Assembly (NCBI GenBank): GCA_964387355.1
Contig: CAYLWJ010000134.1
Coordinates: 1-20,633, forward strand
From: Calidifonticultor sp964387355
Lineage (GTDB): Bacteria; Actinomycetota; Humimicrobiia; Humimicrobiales; Humimicrobiaceae
Reading direction: 5' to 3'
DNA length: 20,633 bases
The notes beneath the pieces are model-generated. The model made no database searches. It was not told where the DNA came from and worked only from the letters and a program-made list of their open reading frames with translations. Shown piece by piece: positions 14,456-20,633 of the stretch (its first letter is position 1; every line of letters begins with the position of its first letter). Position numbers and translations under genes: made by a program.

Positions 14456-14704
14456 ATGAAAGGCTTAGCAATGAACAATAATAAGGATATTACTACAAAA
14501 GCCATATTTCAAGAAGTTTTGCTACATAATAAAGATTTCTTTTTAGAGGTGGTAACTTCATTCTGCCAAGATATATTAGATAAACAAATGGCGCAACATA
14601 TTGGTGCAGAAAATATCAAAGAACAGATAGCTGAAAAGGTCGTAGAAATTGCTATAAGCCAAGAATATTAAAAACAAGATTAAGGAAACTTTTATTTACC
14701 AACC
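14456..14704 (+). pseudogene. IS256-family (mutator-type) transposase remnant, 5' end only
   Basis: The first ~52 codons read as the N-terminus of an IS256-type transposase: FQEVLLHNKDFFLEVVTSF followed by CQDILDKQMAQHIGAE. After 14613 the homology jumps frame by a one-base loss. The shifted frame reads YQRTDS, an in-frame TGA at 14632-14634 (CGA to TGA would restore Arg), then KGRRNCYKPRILKTRLRKL, matching the family's KGYRNGYKPR.LKTRVG block. About 80 codons survive of an expected ~400, and the DDE catalytic part is missing. The homology ends at about 14700 where IS21 sequence begins. The stretch near 14370-14420 (CTGTAAATTT and TTTGACA) may be a relic of the left end, but this is weak. Confidence 0.75.
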
Positions 14705-15025
14705 TGTCACTTAAGGCTTAAAAGAAAATCAACAATAATGACAACTAACCTCTCATTTTAAAGGTGATAGGAAATTTTTTCTTAACCTTGTTATAACTGC
14801 TAAAATGATAGACAGGCTTACACACAAATTATATATTGCCGGTATAGACAAGGAACAATACAGGACAAAGAAAACAAAGAGTGATTAGAGTAGCAAAAAT
14901 TGGCTTAAGGAGTTTAAAAGAGGGCACTGTAATCAATTTTAAGCCAGGATAATTGTTTAGGTATATAGATAATGTATACAGATTATTAAGAAAGAAGGTG
15001 GGAAATAATGGACTAAAACTTATTA
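14705..15025 (+). pseudogene. IS21-family IstB remnant (copy A), C-terminal part
   Basis: Translated in shifting frames, this region matches the last third of the IS21 helper ATPase IstB. KSTIMTTNLSF is encoded at 14726-14758, an EIF block follows, and ITAKMIDRLTHKLYIAGIDKEQYRTKK starts at 14793 in another frame. The usual family text is STIITTNLSF..WGEIFGDP..AA.IDRLLHH. Stops and at least one frameshift show it is dead. Walker A and B and the whole IstA gene are absent. It is homologous to the minus-strand copy at 17354-17640, including the final bases before the IS end. Confidence 0.75.
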
Positions 15026-15051
15026 ATTTATTTATATTTATTTATATTAAT

Positions 15052-15101
15052 TGACACATTTTTCGGTTGAAATTTAGTACATTTTTTGATTGTAAAAAAC
15101 A
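15052..15101 (+). mobile_element. IS21-family right end (copy A)
   Basis: Starts with TGACACATTTTTCGGTTG and carries a second similar block (GTACATTTTTTGATTG) about 19 bp later, the repeated-subunit structure of IS21 termini. The matching end of copy B, at 17304-17353 on the other strand, shows the same two blocks. Both ends then read AAAAAACA, so the likely terminal CA of the element is at 15100-15101. Confidence 0.7.
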
Positions 15102-15142
15102 ATTAAAAATAAATTATAAAACATGCAATTTTTATTTTAATT

Positions 15143-15565
15143 CTAGATCGAATTTATAATATTTATTTCTTCATTTTTTTTAAAGTCACTATCAAAAGTA
15201 AATACCTTATTAATATTATTTTTTATTGCATAGCTTGCAAGATAAGCATCGTTAAAGTTAATGTTTTTCTTCTTATAATAATTAAGTGCATTTGCAATAA
15301 TAGCCCTGTTTTCAATTATTATATTCTCCATGTTTAATATGGAATGAATTTTTTCATAAATTTCATTTCTACTTAATTTATAAATTTTCTCAAGCACATA
15401 AACAATTTCAGAAATAACTATATCGCAAACAAATAACTTAGCTTTTTTTAATGATACTTCTATAAAAAATCTATGAGCCAGCTCACTTTGTTCTTCAGGA
15501 TAACCAGTAAAAAATCTTATGAATATATTCGTATCAGCATATATAGTTTCTATAGTTTCTACCAT
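15143..15565 (-). CDS. PIN-domain ribonuclease toxin (VapC-like)
   Basis: A 140-aa PIN domain protein, probably a Mg-dependent endoribonuclease that cuts RNA to arrest growth. The acidic active-site residues are all in place: D11 in YADTNIFIRFF, E53 in ISEIVYVLE, D106 in INFNDAYLASYA, and D125/D127 in VFTFDSDF. It appears intact. Its start overlaps the antitoxin gene's end by 7 nt, the usual antitoxin-first coupled arrangement. It lies just inside the IS21 right end of copy A. Confidence 0.88.
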   Translation of the reverse strand: MVETIETIYADTNIFIRFFTGYPEEQSELAHRFFIEVSLKKAKLFVCDIVISEIVYVLEKIYKLSRNEIYEKIHSILNMENIIIENRAIIANALNYYKKKNINFNDAYLASYAIKNNINKVFTFDSDFKKNEEINIINSI

Positions 15566-15810
15566 TTATCAGCCTCTTGAGCTATACTTTGATGAACCTT
15601 TTTTTCAATTTCCTTCCAACTTAAATTTTTAACCTCATCTGGAACTTTTACAGATCCTTTTAGCTCAAGAAAAGGTTTAATTTTTTCCATGACAATCATA
15701 TTATTTTTTTCACTAACCCATAAAATATCTGATTCTTTTAGTGCTAATTTTTCCCTTATTTCTTTAGGTATTGTTACTTGTCCTTTTCTAGTAATTTTTG
15801 TTTTATCCAT
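15559..15810 (-). CDS. AbrB/MazE-fold antitoxin (VapB-like)
   Basis: An 83-aa antitoxin and transcriptional autorepressor. The N-terminal 45 residues are a SpoVT/AbrB swapped-hairpin DNA-binding domain with the diagnostic ITRKGQVTIPKEIREKLAL (6-24). The C-terminal half (LSWKEIEKKVHQSIAQEADKW) should wrap the PIN toxin. AAGGAG lies 6-7 bp before the ATG. A consensus-like promoter sits 33 bp upstream. Intact and well matched to the toxin gene that follows. Confidence 0.9.
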   Translation of the reverse strand: MDKTKITRKGQVTIPKEIREKLALKESDILWVSEKNNMIVMEKIKPFLELKGSVKVPDEVKNLSWKEIEKKVHQSIAQEADKW

Positions 15811-15836
15811 ATAAATACTCCTTACCTTAATATTTC

Positions 15837-15871
15837 AGTAGTATCATATTATTTTAGTAGTACTTTGTAAA
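15837..15871 (-). promoter_or_regulatory. Promoter and possible autoregulatory repeats of the vapBC-type pair
   Basis: On the - strand TTTACA (15871-15866) and TATGAT (15848-15843) are 17 bp apart. Two AGTAGTA repeats (seen on the + strand at 15837-15843 and 15856-15862) are spaced 19 bp apart: one falls in the spacer, the other overlaps the downstream edge of the -10. They are candidate binding sites for the AbrB-type antitoxin. Confidence 0.5.
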
Positions 15872-15919
15872 CAAATTTATATAATATAAATGTGGAGATA
15901 TTCATTTTTTTGGTATATA

Positions 15920-15949
15920 TTTACATTAATTCTATTAAATACTTATATT
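15920..15949 (+). promoter_or_regulatory. Possible promoter of the DUF6125-like gene
   Basis: TTTACA (15920-15925) and TATATT (15944-15949) are 18 bp apart, 40 bp before the gene start. Reasonable, but A/T-rich background makes chance matches likely. Confidence 0.33.
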
Positions 15950-15989
15950 ATTTAATTTAATTAAATTAAATTAATGAAAAATTATATTA

Positions 15990-16592
15990 ATGAAAAAGTT
16001 GACATTAAAAGACAAAATAGAATACCTCTATAACTGTTTTGTAAAAGTTGATGGCCTGTGGTTTATAAAAGCAGAAGAAGAATTTGGATTTGAAAAAGCA
16101 TTAGATTTAGATGGTAAAGTATGGACAGTTCTTGCCAAAATACAAGCAAGATTTTTAAAAAATAGGCTTTTAGCTGATAATAATTATCATAAATATAATT
16201 ACTATAAAAAAACATACTATAAATATAATGATTTAAAATTATTAAAGGCAGCTTTAGATATTAAAATGCAGCTAGACGGTTATGAGTTTGAATCAAAATT
16301 AATTAAAAAAGATCTTAAACAAAAATATTCTATAGTTGAAATTAATATCAGTAAATGTCCGTGGTTTGAAATATTGAAAAAATCAAATAGAAGCCATTTA
16401 TCCGAAAAACTAAGTGATAAGATATGCACAACTGAGTATTTCACTTTTGCAAATGAACTTTTAAATTATTCAAATTCAGCCCCTTTAGATAAAAATATCA
16501 AGGTTGTTGAGTTTGTAAAAAACAACGGCATATGTAAAAGCTTTAATACATGCAATTTTTATTTCAATATTAATTTTAATATTATTTACTAG
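15990..16592 (+). CDS. DUF6125-like protein (L-2-amino-thiazoline-4-carboxylate hydrolase-like fold)
   Basis: A 200-aa soluble protein with the look of the DUF6125 group: FVKVDGLWFIKAEEEFGFEKAL (17-38), KVWTVLAKIQAR (43-54), MQLDGYEFE, VEINISKCPWFEILKKS.R (116-134), KICTTEY, and a C-terminal Cys-containing strand TCNFYFNI. Members are common in anaerobes, and their function is not established to my knowledge. Residues ~66-79 (YHKYNYYKKTYYKY) are a Lys/Tyr/Asn-rich insert absent from the pattern I know, coded by a near-repeat of TATAAATATAAT. The start lies in a repeated TTAATGAAAAA; the first ATG (15974) is out of frame and gives only a 19-codon ORF. There is no ribosome-binding site. Confidence 0.68.
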   Translation: MKKLTLKDKIEYLYNCFVKVDGLWFIKAEEEFGFEKALDLDGKVWTVLAKIQARFLKNRLLADNNYHKYNYYKKTYYKYNDLKLLKAALDIKMQLDGYEFESKLIKKDLKQKYSIVEINISKCPWFEILKKSNRSHLSEKLSDKICTTEYFTFANELLNYSNSAPLDKNIKVVEFVKNNGICKSFNTCNFYFNINFNIIY

Positions 16593-16621
16593 CCTTACAT
16601 TAATTTCTAACCATGCTAATC

Positions 16622-16698
16622 TTGCTAAAAATATTTAACATTTGCTAAAAATGTTTAATATTTAATACTTTCTAAACATTTAATATTTAATATTTAAT
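16622..16698. repeat. 20-bp tandem duplication and ATTTAAT heptamers in the gap 16593-16921
   Basis: A 20-bp unit starting TTGCTAAAAAT occurs at 16622-16641 and, with two mismatches, at 16642-16661. Three ATTTAAT heptamers in tandem follow at 16678-16698, the reverse complement of the heptamer at 1604-1638. The rest of the 329-bp gap is A/T filler with no coding sense or clear promoter. Confidence 0.7.
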
Positions 16699-16921
16699 AC
16701 TTGCTTAATATTTAAAATTTAAAATTTTTTTATATTTAATTTTTAATAACAAGATGGCTCAATATTATATCAAAATATATTTTATAGTTTTTTATATTTT
16801 GTTAGAATTTATACTATAATATTTGTATTAGAATTGTATTAGAATAATTATTTACATAAGAACAATATTTATAATTGAATAATTAAGAATATTATTGACT
16901 AATTAAGAAAGGAGATAAATC

Positions 16922-17254
16922 ATGGAATTTAAAGAAATTGCTAAAACAAATGATATTTCACCAAATACAGCAAAATCATTTAATGTTGATGGAAACGAAA
17001 TATTAATTGTAAATTATAATGGAAGTTACTATGCAGTTCAGGCAAAATGCACCCATATGGGCGGAGATTTATCAAAGGGTAAGCTAGAAAACAACACCAT
17101 AACTTGTCCACGACATAGTTCAAAATTTGATATCACAACAGGTAAAAACCTTGAAGGGCCAAAAATTGGACCATTTCGTGGTAAAGCAAAAGACCTTAGA
17201 ACCTATGAGGTAAAAGTTGAAGATGACGCTATAATGATAAAATTAAAAGGATAG
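16922..17254 (+). CDS. Rieske-type [2Fe-2S] ferredoxin
   Basis: A 110-aa single-domain Rieske protein, a soluble one-electron carrier of the dioxygenase-ferredoxin/NirD-like type. Cluster ligands are C43 and H45 in CTHMGG and C62 and H65 in CPRHSSKF. The disulfide cysteines of bc1-type Rieske proteins are absent (CTHMG, CPRHS), as expected for the ferredoxin class. A strong AAAGGAG precedes the ATG by about 8 bp. No oxygenase, reductase or nitrite reductase partner is nearby, so its electron donor and acceptor are unknown. It sits alone between A/T repeats and an IS21 end. Confidence 0.93.
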   Translation: MEFKEIAKTNDISPNTAKSFNVDGNEILIVNYNGSYYAVQAKCTHMGGDLSKGKLENNTITCPRHSSKFDITTGKNLEGPKIGPFRGKAKDLRTYEVKVEDDAIMIKLKG

Positions 17255-17303
17255 GCAAAATTAGATAATTATTTTATTAATCTTAGCAAAAAAAATTAAT
17301 CCC

Positions 17304-17353
17304 TGTTTTTTTCAACTGAAAAGTGCATCAAATTTCAATCGAAAAATGTGCCA
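17304..17353 (-). mobile_element. IS21-family right end (copy B)
   Basis: On the - strand this reads TGGCACATTTTTCGATTG, then GTGCACTTTTCAGTTG about 20 bp later, then AAAAAAACA. It is the same two-block terminus as copy A at 15052-15101, in opposite orientation. The terminal CA is at 17305-17304. The outer block matches copy A with few changes, so both elements belong to one IS21 lineage. Confidence 0.7.
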
Positions 17354-17845
17354 ATTAATAATAAAAATAAATAAGTTTTAATCCATCAAATACTCCTTTC
17401 TCATGACAATAGGTATACATTTATCTATATTTGGCAAATTATAAAAGCTTAGAATTGATTTTTTTTTAGCGCCTGTTTAAAAGCTCCTTAAGCCAGTTTT
17501 TGTTCCCCTCTAATTACTCTTTTGTTTTTTTGTCCTGTATTATTCCTAGTCCATATTGGCAATATATGATTTGTGTATAAGCCTGTCTATCATTTCAGCA
17601 ATCATAACAGGATTAAAAGAATATTTCCCTTCATCTATCAAAAAAATTTTTAAACCTTTTGATTGTAGTAAAGGCAAGCATAGCGCCAGTTACCATTAGC
17701 TGTAGTAAATACACCCCATACTTTGTATTCCGGCAACTATTAGCTTTACATGACCCCAGTCAAATTCTAAAGCACCTCCACAGCTATAGCACTGTCTTAT
17801 GAATGCCTATTTTTTCCTTGCCTCAATATCATTATGAAGAGTTTA
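17354..17845 (-). pseudogene. Internally deleted IS21 remnant (copy B): IstA fragment joined to IstB tail
   Basis: Read on the - strand, 17810 to about 17640 encodes IstA text: AFIRQCYSCGGALEFDWGHVK then LIVAGIQSMG and, in another frame, GVFTTANGNWRYACLYYNQK. This matches the IS21 transposase block around its first catalytic Asp (FDWG). About 17640 to 17480 then encodes the end of IstB: NPVMIAEMIDRLIHKSYIL followed by NTGQKNKRVI. The C-terminal half of IstA and the first ~two-thirds of IstB are gone, so an internal deletion joined the two genes. Frameshifts and stops abound and no left end was found. It shares the MIDRL..HK..YI block and 3' noncoding bases with copy A. Confidence 0.75.
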
Positions 17846-17866
17846 TTTACTATTGAGAATAGTAAA
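17846..17866. terminator. Perfect 9-bp hairpin downstream of the abiEii remnant
   Basis: TTTACTATT, loop GAG, AATAGTAAA. It lies 23 bp beyond the stop of the minus-strand AbiEii remnant. The loop is tight and the stem perfect, but it is A/T-rich and lacks a clear T-run on either strand, so its role as a terminator is uncertain. Confidence 0.4.
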
Positions 17867-17888
17867 ATTTAAGTAATTATATTATATC

Positions 17889-18541
17889 TCACTGCCAATA
17901 TTTTTTAATTAAGTTTTCCAATTCTTTGATAACTAACTCATAAGATGGAAGATTAATCACCTGTTTTTCAAGCCTTATTTCCCATGCTTTTTTAAAAGCA
18001 ACAGCATTAATTTCACTTATTAAATTAGGGAAATAAAATTTGTAACCATATATTTTTCCCAGTGTTTCATTTACTTTAGAAATATTCAGATAATTTAGTT
18101 TTAAAAGAAACCATAAATCATAAATATCACGAGCTTCTTTATCTACGTCTATTATTCTTAAAATCTTATCAAACACAATTGACTCCAAGGTATATGTATT
18201 AATTTTTTTTCTTTCTCTTTAAAATCCTTATAATTAAAAATTATTTTTCTCTCAATACAAGGCGGAACAAAGGAATCTTTTAAAATATCTTCCTTTAATT
18301 CTTTATTAATTATAACCTCAGGAACAATATCATATTTAATAAAGATCTGTAACCTGTTATCTTTGATAGTTGAATTTTTATAAAGATCAAATGGAAAGTT
18401 AAATGATATCCGCATAAGAATTTCATTAAGTTCCTTATCAAAATCTAAAAGATTTACCTTTTTGCATGTAATAAAATCTAGATCCTCTGAAAAACGATAG
18501 TTAGAAAAATAGACTTTTTCTAAAGATGTTCCACCCCTGAA
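17889..18541 (-). pseudogene. AbiEii-like nucleotidyltransferase toxin, truncated and frameshifted
   Basis: Starts, without a start codon, at RGGTSLEKVYFSNYRFSEDLDF, the nucleotidyltransferase motif of AbiEii/AbiGii toxins (GG.S plus DLDF). It continues in frame through ITCKKVNLLDFDKELNEIL to about 18205. There an eight-base homopolymer (18203-18210) carries a frameshift. The other frame continues KINTYTLESIVFDKILRIIDVDKEARDIYDLWFLLK, the conserved EEilA.K..al..R.KaRDlYDLw block, to the stop at 17889. The N-terminus before GGTS is missing, cut by the same deletion that removed the end of AbiEi. Probably inactive. Confidence 0.8.
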
Positions 18542-18544
18542 TTA

Positions 18545-18978
18545 GATATCCTAACTTTTCGTACTGGTGTAACTTATTCCTCAGCTATAACCCAGGGAAA
18601 TTTTTCTTTTACATAAATAAAAGATAGATGATCTTTTAACTGCAATGGTACGACCTGTCTTTTTGGGCTTACTGCAAATACCTTTAATAACGGCTGTGTA
18701 AGAATGCCCCAATGATTCATTGACCTATAAAACCCAATATAATAATCAGAGAGTTCACAACCTCACTTGCAGCGACAAACCAGTTACCTAAATATTTCTC
18801 GACATTTCCTATTTCCTGCGGAATTATTAAAAATTTACCATGCTTTAAACGACTAACGACCTTTCTTTTTGCCAGCTCACTTAAAAGATCTGTTGTTTGA
18901 TTTATTTTTTCTATAGTTTTCAAACTTATTTTTTAGTTCTTCAAGACCAAACTTAGTACCTGATGTATTTTCTTTCAT
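18545..18978 (-). pseudogene. AbiEi-like antitoxin, frameshifted and truncated
   Basis: On the - strand an ATG at 18978 opens MKENTSGTKFGLEELKNKF. A slip in an A-run near 18910 moves homology to the frame TDLLSELAKRKVVSRLKHGKF followed by LIIPQEIG and NWFVAASEVVNS. A second slip near 18742 moves it to DYYIGFYRSMNHWGILTQPLL then KVFAVSPKRQ, ending at a TAA after VIAEE. VTPVRKVRISN follows that stop in the same frame. This is the winged-helix plus YYIG..SA..HWG pattern of AbiEi antitoxins. The C-terminal half is missing: VRISN runs directly into the AbiEii GGTS motif, so a deletion fused the two genes. Confidence 0.77.
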
Positions 18979-19333
18979 CGGTTATTCTTTCTATTATTTT
19001 GATGGTAACTGATGTTGACATAATTAAAAACCTATTTCATGCATACTTGCCAAAAGGACACAATCTCATTAATGGTATTTATCTGTATCTACACAAATTG
19101 TTTTATTTACTTTATTATTATTTATATGCTTGCGAATCTTGTGACTAATTGCTAATTTAAGCTATTTAGCTTTATATTTTAGCTAAAGAAGTGAGTCCTT
19201 AATAAACTATTATTTTTTATTTTAAGTACCATAATTGGGATGCTGCCCCAGCTATCTATTATAAAAGTTTATAAATAAAATATTTATATAAAGTATATTT
19301 ATAATAATTTAAAAAATATTTATAATTTTTAAA
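18979..19333. other. Unassigned gap between the AbiE remnant and the NapH-like gene
   Basis: Open frames here are short and match nothing I recognise. On the + strand a TTTAGCT / AGCTAAA stem of 7 bp with a 9-nt loop lies at 19165-19187. A small GC-rich island (GGGATGCTGCCCCAGC, 19238-19253) stands out sharply from the A/T background. It contains GCTG-CCC-CAGC and GGG..CCC pairings and may be a relic of a lost gene or an IS end. The 80 bp before the next gene are pure A/T. Confidence 0.4.
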
Positions 19334-20281
19334 ATGGCTACAAAAAATAAGTCAAACCTAAAAAAAATTGCTTCTCCACTTATAATTATGGCTATTTTAT
19401 GGACCGCTGGCATATTATTATGGTTTATCACAAAAAAAATATTTTACTTATTTAACTTCTTATATATTGGAACTTCAATAGGTTTTGGAATAAGTCTGTA
19501 TGTTCTGCTACCAAAGACCAAAAAAGCAATAGGAAGACGTGTCTCACAACTCCTAATAGGAATTTATATGTTATTTTTTTTAGGTTTTATGCAGTTTGAA
19601 AACATGCAAATAGAGGGCTTCTTCTTTTATTTATTTTTAGGCATTTTTGCAGGTGCAGTAATACACTATTTTGTAGGTAAAATTTTTGGACCATTATTTT
19701 TTAACAGAGGTTGGTGCAGTTGGGCTTGCTGGACGGTTATGATACTTGACCTGCTTCCTTTTAAAAAAAGCAAAGGAAGAATAAAGAATCTTGGCTATTT
19801 AAGATATCTGCATTTTGTCCTTAGTTTAGGCCTAGTATTGGTTTTATGGTTCATTTTTTCCTATAGAGATACATACTATGGGGTTAATGAGTTATATTGG
19901 CTTATAATTGGAAATATTTTTTATTATATAATTGGAATTGTTTTAGCTTTTGTATTAAAAGACAATAGAGCTTTCTGCAAATATATATGCCCTATTACTG
20001 TATTTTTAAAGCCAACTTCAAAATTAGCACTTATAAAAGTAAGAATAGATAATAATAAATGCAAACTATGTGGATTGTGTGAAAAAGCATGTCCAATGGA
20101 TATAAAAATAACAGAATATGTAAAGAAAAATACAAGAGTTCTCTCCTCTGAATGCATACTATGCAATGAATGCATAAATGCCTGTCCCGAAGGCGCAATT
20201 GACAACAATATTGCCTTTGATTTTAGCCCAAAAGAAGAAATTAATTTTTTGAAAAAAGAAAAAAAGAATTCAAAAATGTAA
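19334..20281 (+). CDS. NapH/YccM-like membrane polyferredoxin (4Fe-4S binding protein)
   Basis: A 315-aa membrane protein that probably moves electrons between a quinol or membrane partner and soluble Fe-S proteins. About five or six hydrophobic segments lie in residues 12-210. Two CxxxC-type pairs, RGWCSWACW (C128, C132) and AFCKYICP (C215, C219), flank the membrane core as in NapH/NosR/CcoG relatives. A C-terminal 2x[4Fe-4S] ferredoxin domain follows, with CKLCGLCEKACP (C243, 246, 249, 253) and CILCNECINACP (C274, 277, 280, 284). All eight ligands are intact. There is no ribosome-binding site. No nap, nos or oxidase gene lies beside it, so the redox partner cannot be named. Confidence 0.82.
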   Translation: MATKNKSNLKKIASPLIIMAILWTAGILLWFITKKIFYLFNFLYIGTSIGFGISLYVLLPKTKKAIGRRVSQLLIGIYMLFFLGFMQFENMQIEGFFFYLFLGIFAGAVIHYFVGKIFGPLFFNRGWCSWACWTVMILDLLPFKKSKGRIKNLGYLRYLHFVLSLGLVLVLWFIFSYRDTYYGVNELYWLIIGNIFYYIIGIVLAFVLKDNRAFCKYICPITVFLKPTSKLALIKVRIDNNKCKLCGLCEKACPMDIKITEYVKKNTRVLSSECILCNECINACPEGAIDNNIAFDFSPKEEINFLKKEKKNSKM

Positions 20282-20598
20282 CCAAGCCTGTGTTTATTTG
20301 TTATTCATATTTGCTTTCATTTACTTTTGTTTACTTTTATTTACTTTTATTTACTTTTATTTATCACTTCAATAATGGTATTAATCTTAAAATTTTAAAT
20401 TAATTATTAAATTTTTATTAAAGTTTTATGAAATTATAGATTTTGCAAAAAAAACTACTAAAATTAAAAAAATATAGATAAAGATAAAAAATAAAAATAA
20501 ATTATTACTGATAATTGAGATAATTACTAATAAATTCAATTACTAAACTAGAAAGACTTAAAATAAAGCAATATCTTTAAAGAAAGGCTTTTATAAAT
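20282..20598. other. A/T-rich noncoding stretch with a 10-bp tandem repeat
   Basis: No gene is seen. At 20320-20359 four 10-bp units (TTTACTTTTG, then three of TTTACTTTTA) stand in perfect tandem. The remainder is A-rich filler. No hairpin-plus-T-run terminator for the preceding gene was found. Confidence 0.7.
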
Positions 20599-20633
20599 AT
20601 GAATAGCATAAACAACAAGTGTTGTAATTATAA
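20599..20633 (+). CDS. Possible 5' end of a further gene (cut by window edge)
   Basis: ATG at 20599 opens a frame MNSINNKCCNY that runs off the window. AGAAAGG lies 11-12 bp upstream, a plausible ribosome-binding site. Too short to identify. Confidence 0.35.
   Translation, partial: MNSINNKCCNY

Noticed and set aside
18963..19148. 61-codon + strand frame
   Set aside because: Hydrophobic, Tyr/Leu-rich and overlapping the start of the AbiEi remnant on the other strand; no ribosome-binding site or family resemblance.

Overview
The window is very A+T-rich bacterial DNA with compact genes, standard-code ORFs, lipoprotein-type solute-binding proteins and many oxygen-sensitive or metal-centred proteins: B12 synthesis, Fe-S carriers, a Rieske ferredoxin and a NapH-like polyferredoxin. 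This points to an anaerobic, low-GC bacterium, perhaps a candidate lineage known mainly from metagenomes. No rRNA or other phylogenetic marker is present, so the taxonomic guess is weak. No tRNA, rRNA or CRISPR array was seen.

Layout. (1) 0.2-2.7 kb, + strand: two late cobalamin genes, CobD-type threonine-phosphate decarboxylase and CbiB. (2) 2.8-4.7 kb, +: an Fe-S module of Nfu scaffold, DUF438/hemerythrin-like/PAS protein and DUF1858 protein, the last two overlapping by 20 nt. (3) 4.8-10.3 kb, -: a five-gene nickel/metallophore/peptide-type ABC importer (nikABCDE-like) behind a good sigma70-type promoter. A 9-15-9 inverted repeat just downstream of that promoter resembles a NikR operator. 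(4) 10.4-14.2 kb, +: a divergent Fur/Zur-family regulator followed by znuA, znuC and znuB. A perfect 12-1-12 palindrome overlaps the regulator's promoter. (5) 14.4-19 kb: a genomic scrap yard with a frameshifted IS256-type transposase remnant fused to an IS21 istB remnant, an intact VapBC-type pair, a DUF6125-like gene, a Rieske ferredoxin, a second internally deleted IS21 remnant in opposite orientation, and a wrecked AbiEi/AbiEii pair. (6) 19.3-20.3 kb, +: a NapH-like membrane 4Fe-4S protein, then repeats and the possible start of another gene at the right edge.

How it fits together. The first 14 kb is largely about transition metals: cobalt in B12, probably nickel import, zinc import and Fe-S assembly or repair. 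The two importers share one 236-bp divergent control region that holds two different operator-like palindromes. The 14-19 kb part is an insertion and decay hotspot in which two inward-facing IS21 right ends bracket a 2.2-kb segment carrying the intact toxin-antitoxin pair.

A theme across the whole window is short tandem duplication. In-frame 21- and 27-bp repeats lie inside cobD, His-rich repeats inside znuA, a Lys/Tyr insert inside the DUF6125 gene, and 7-, 10-, 11-, 18-, 20- and 39-bp repeats between genes. Some of these copy the end of a gene together with its stop codon. I found no clear undescribed multi-gene system. The best leads are the dual-operator Ni/Zn control region, the repeat-expanded CobD, the split ScdA-like Fe-S repair module and the IS21-bracketed cargo.
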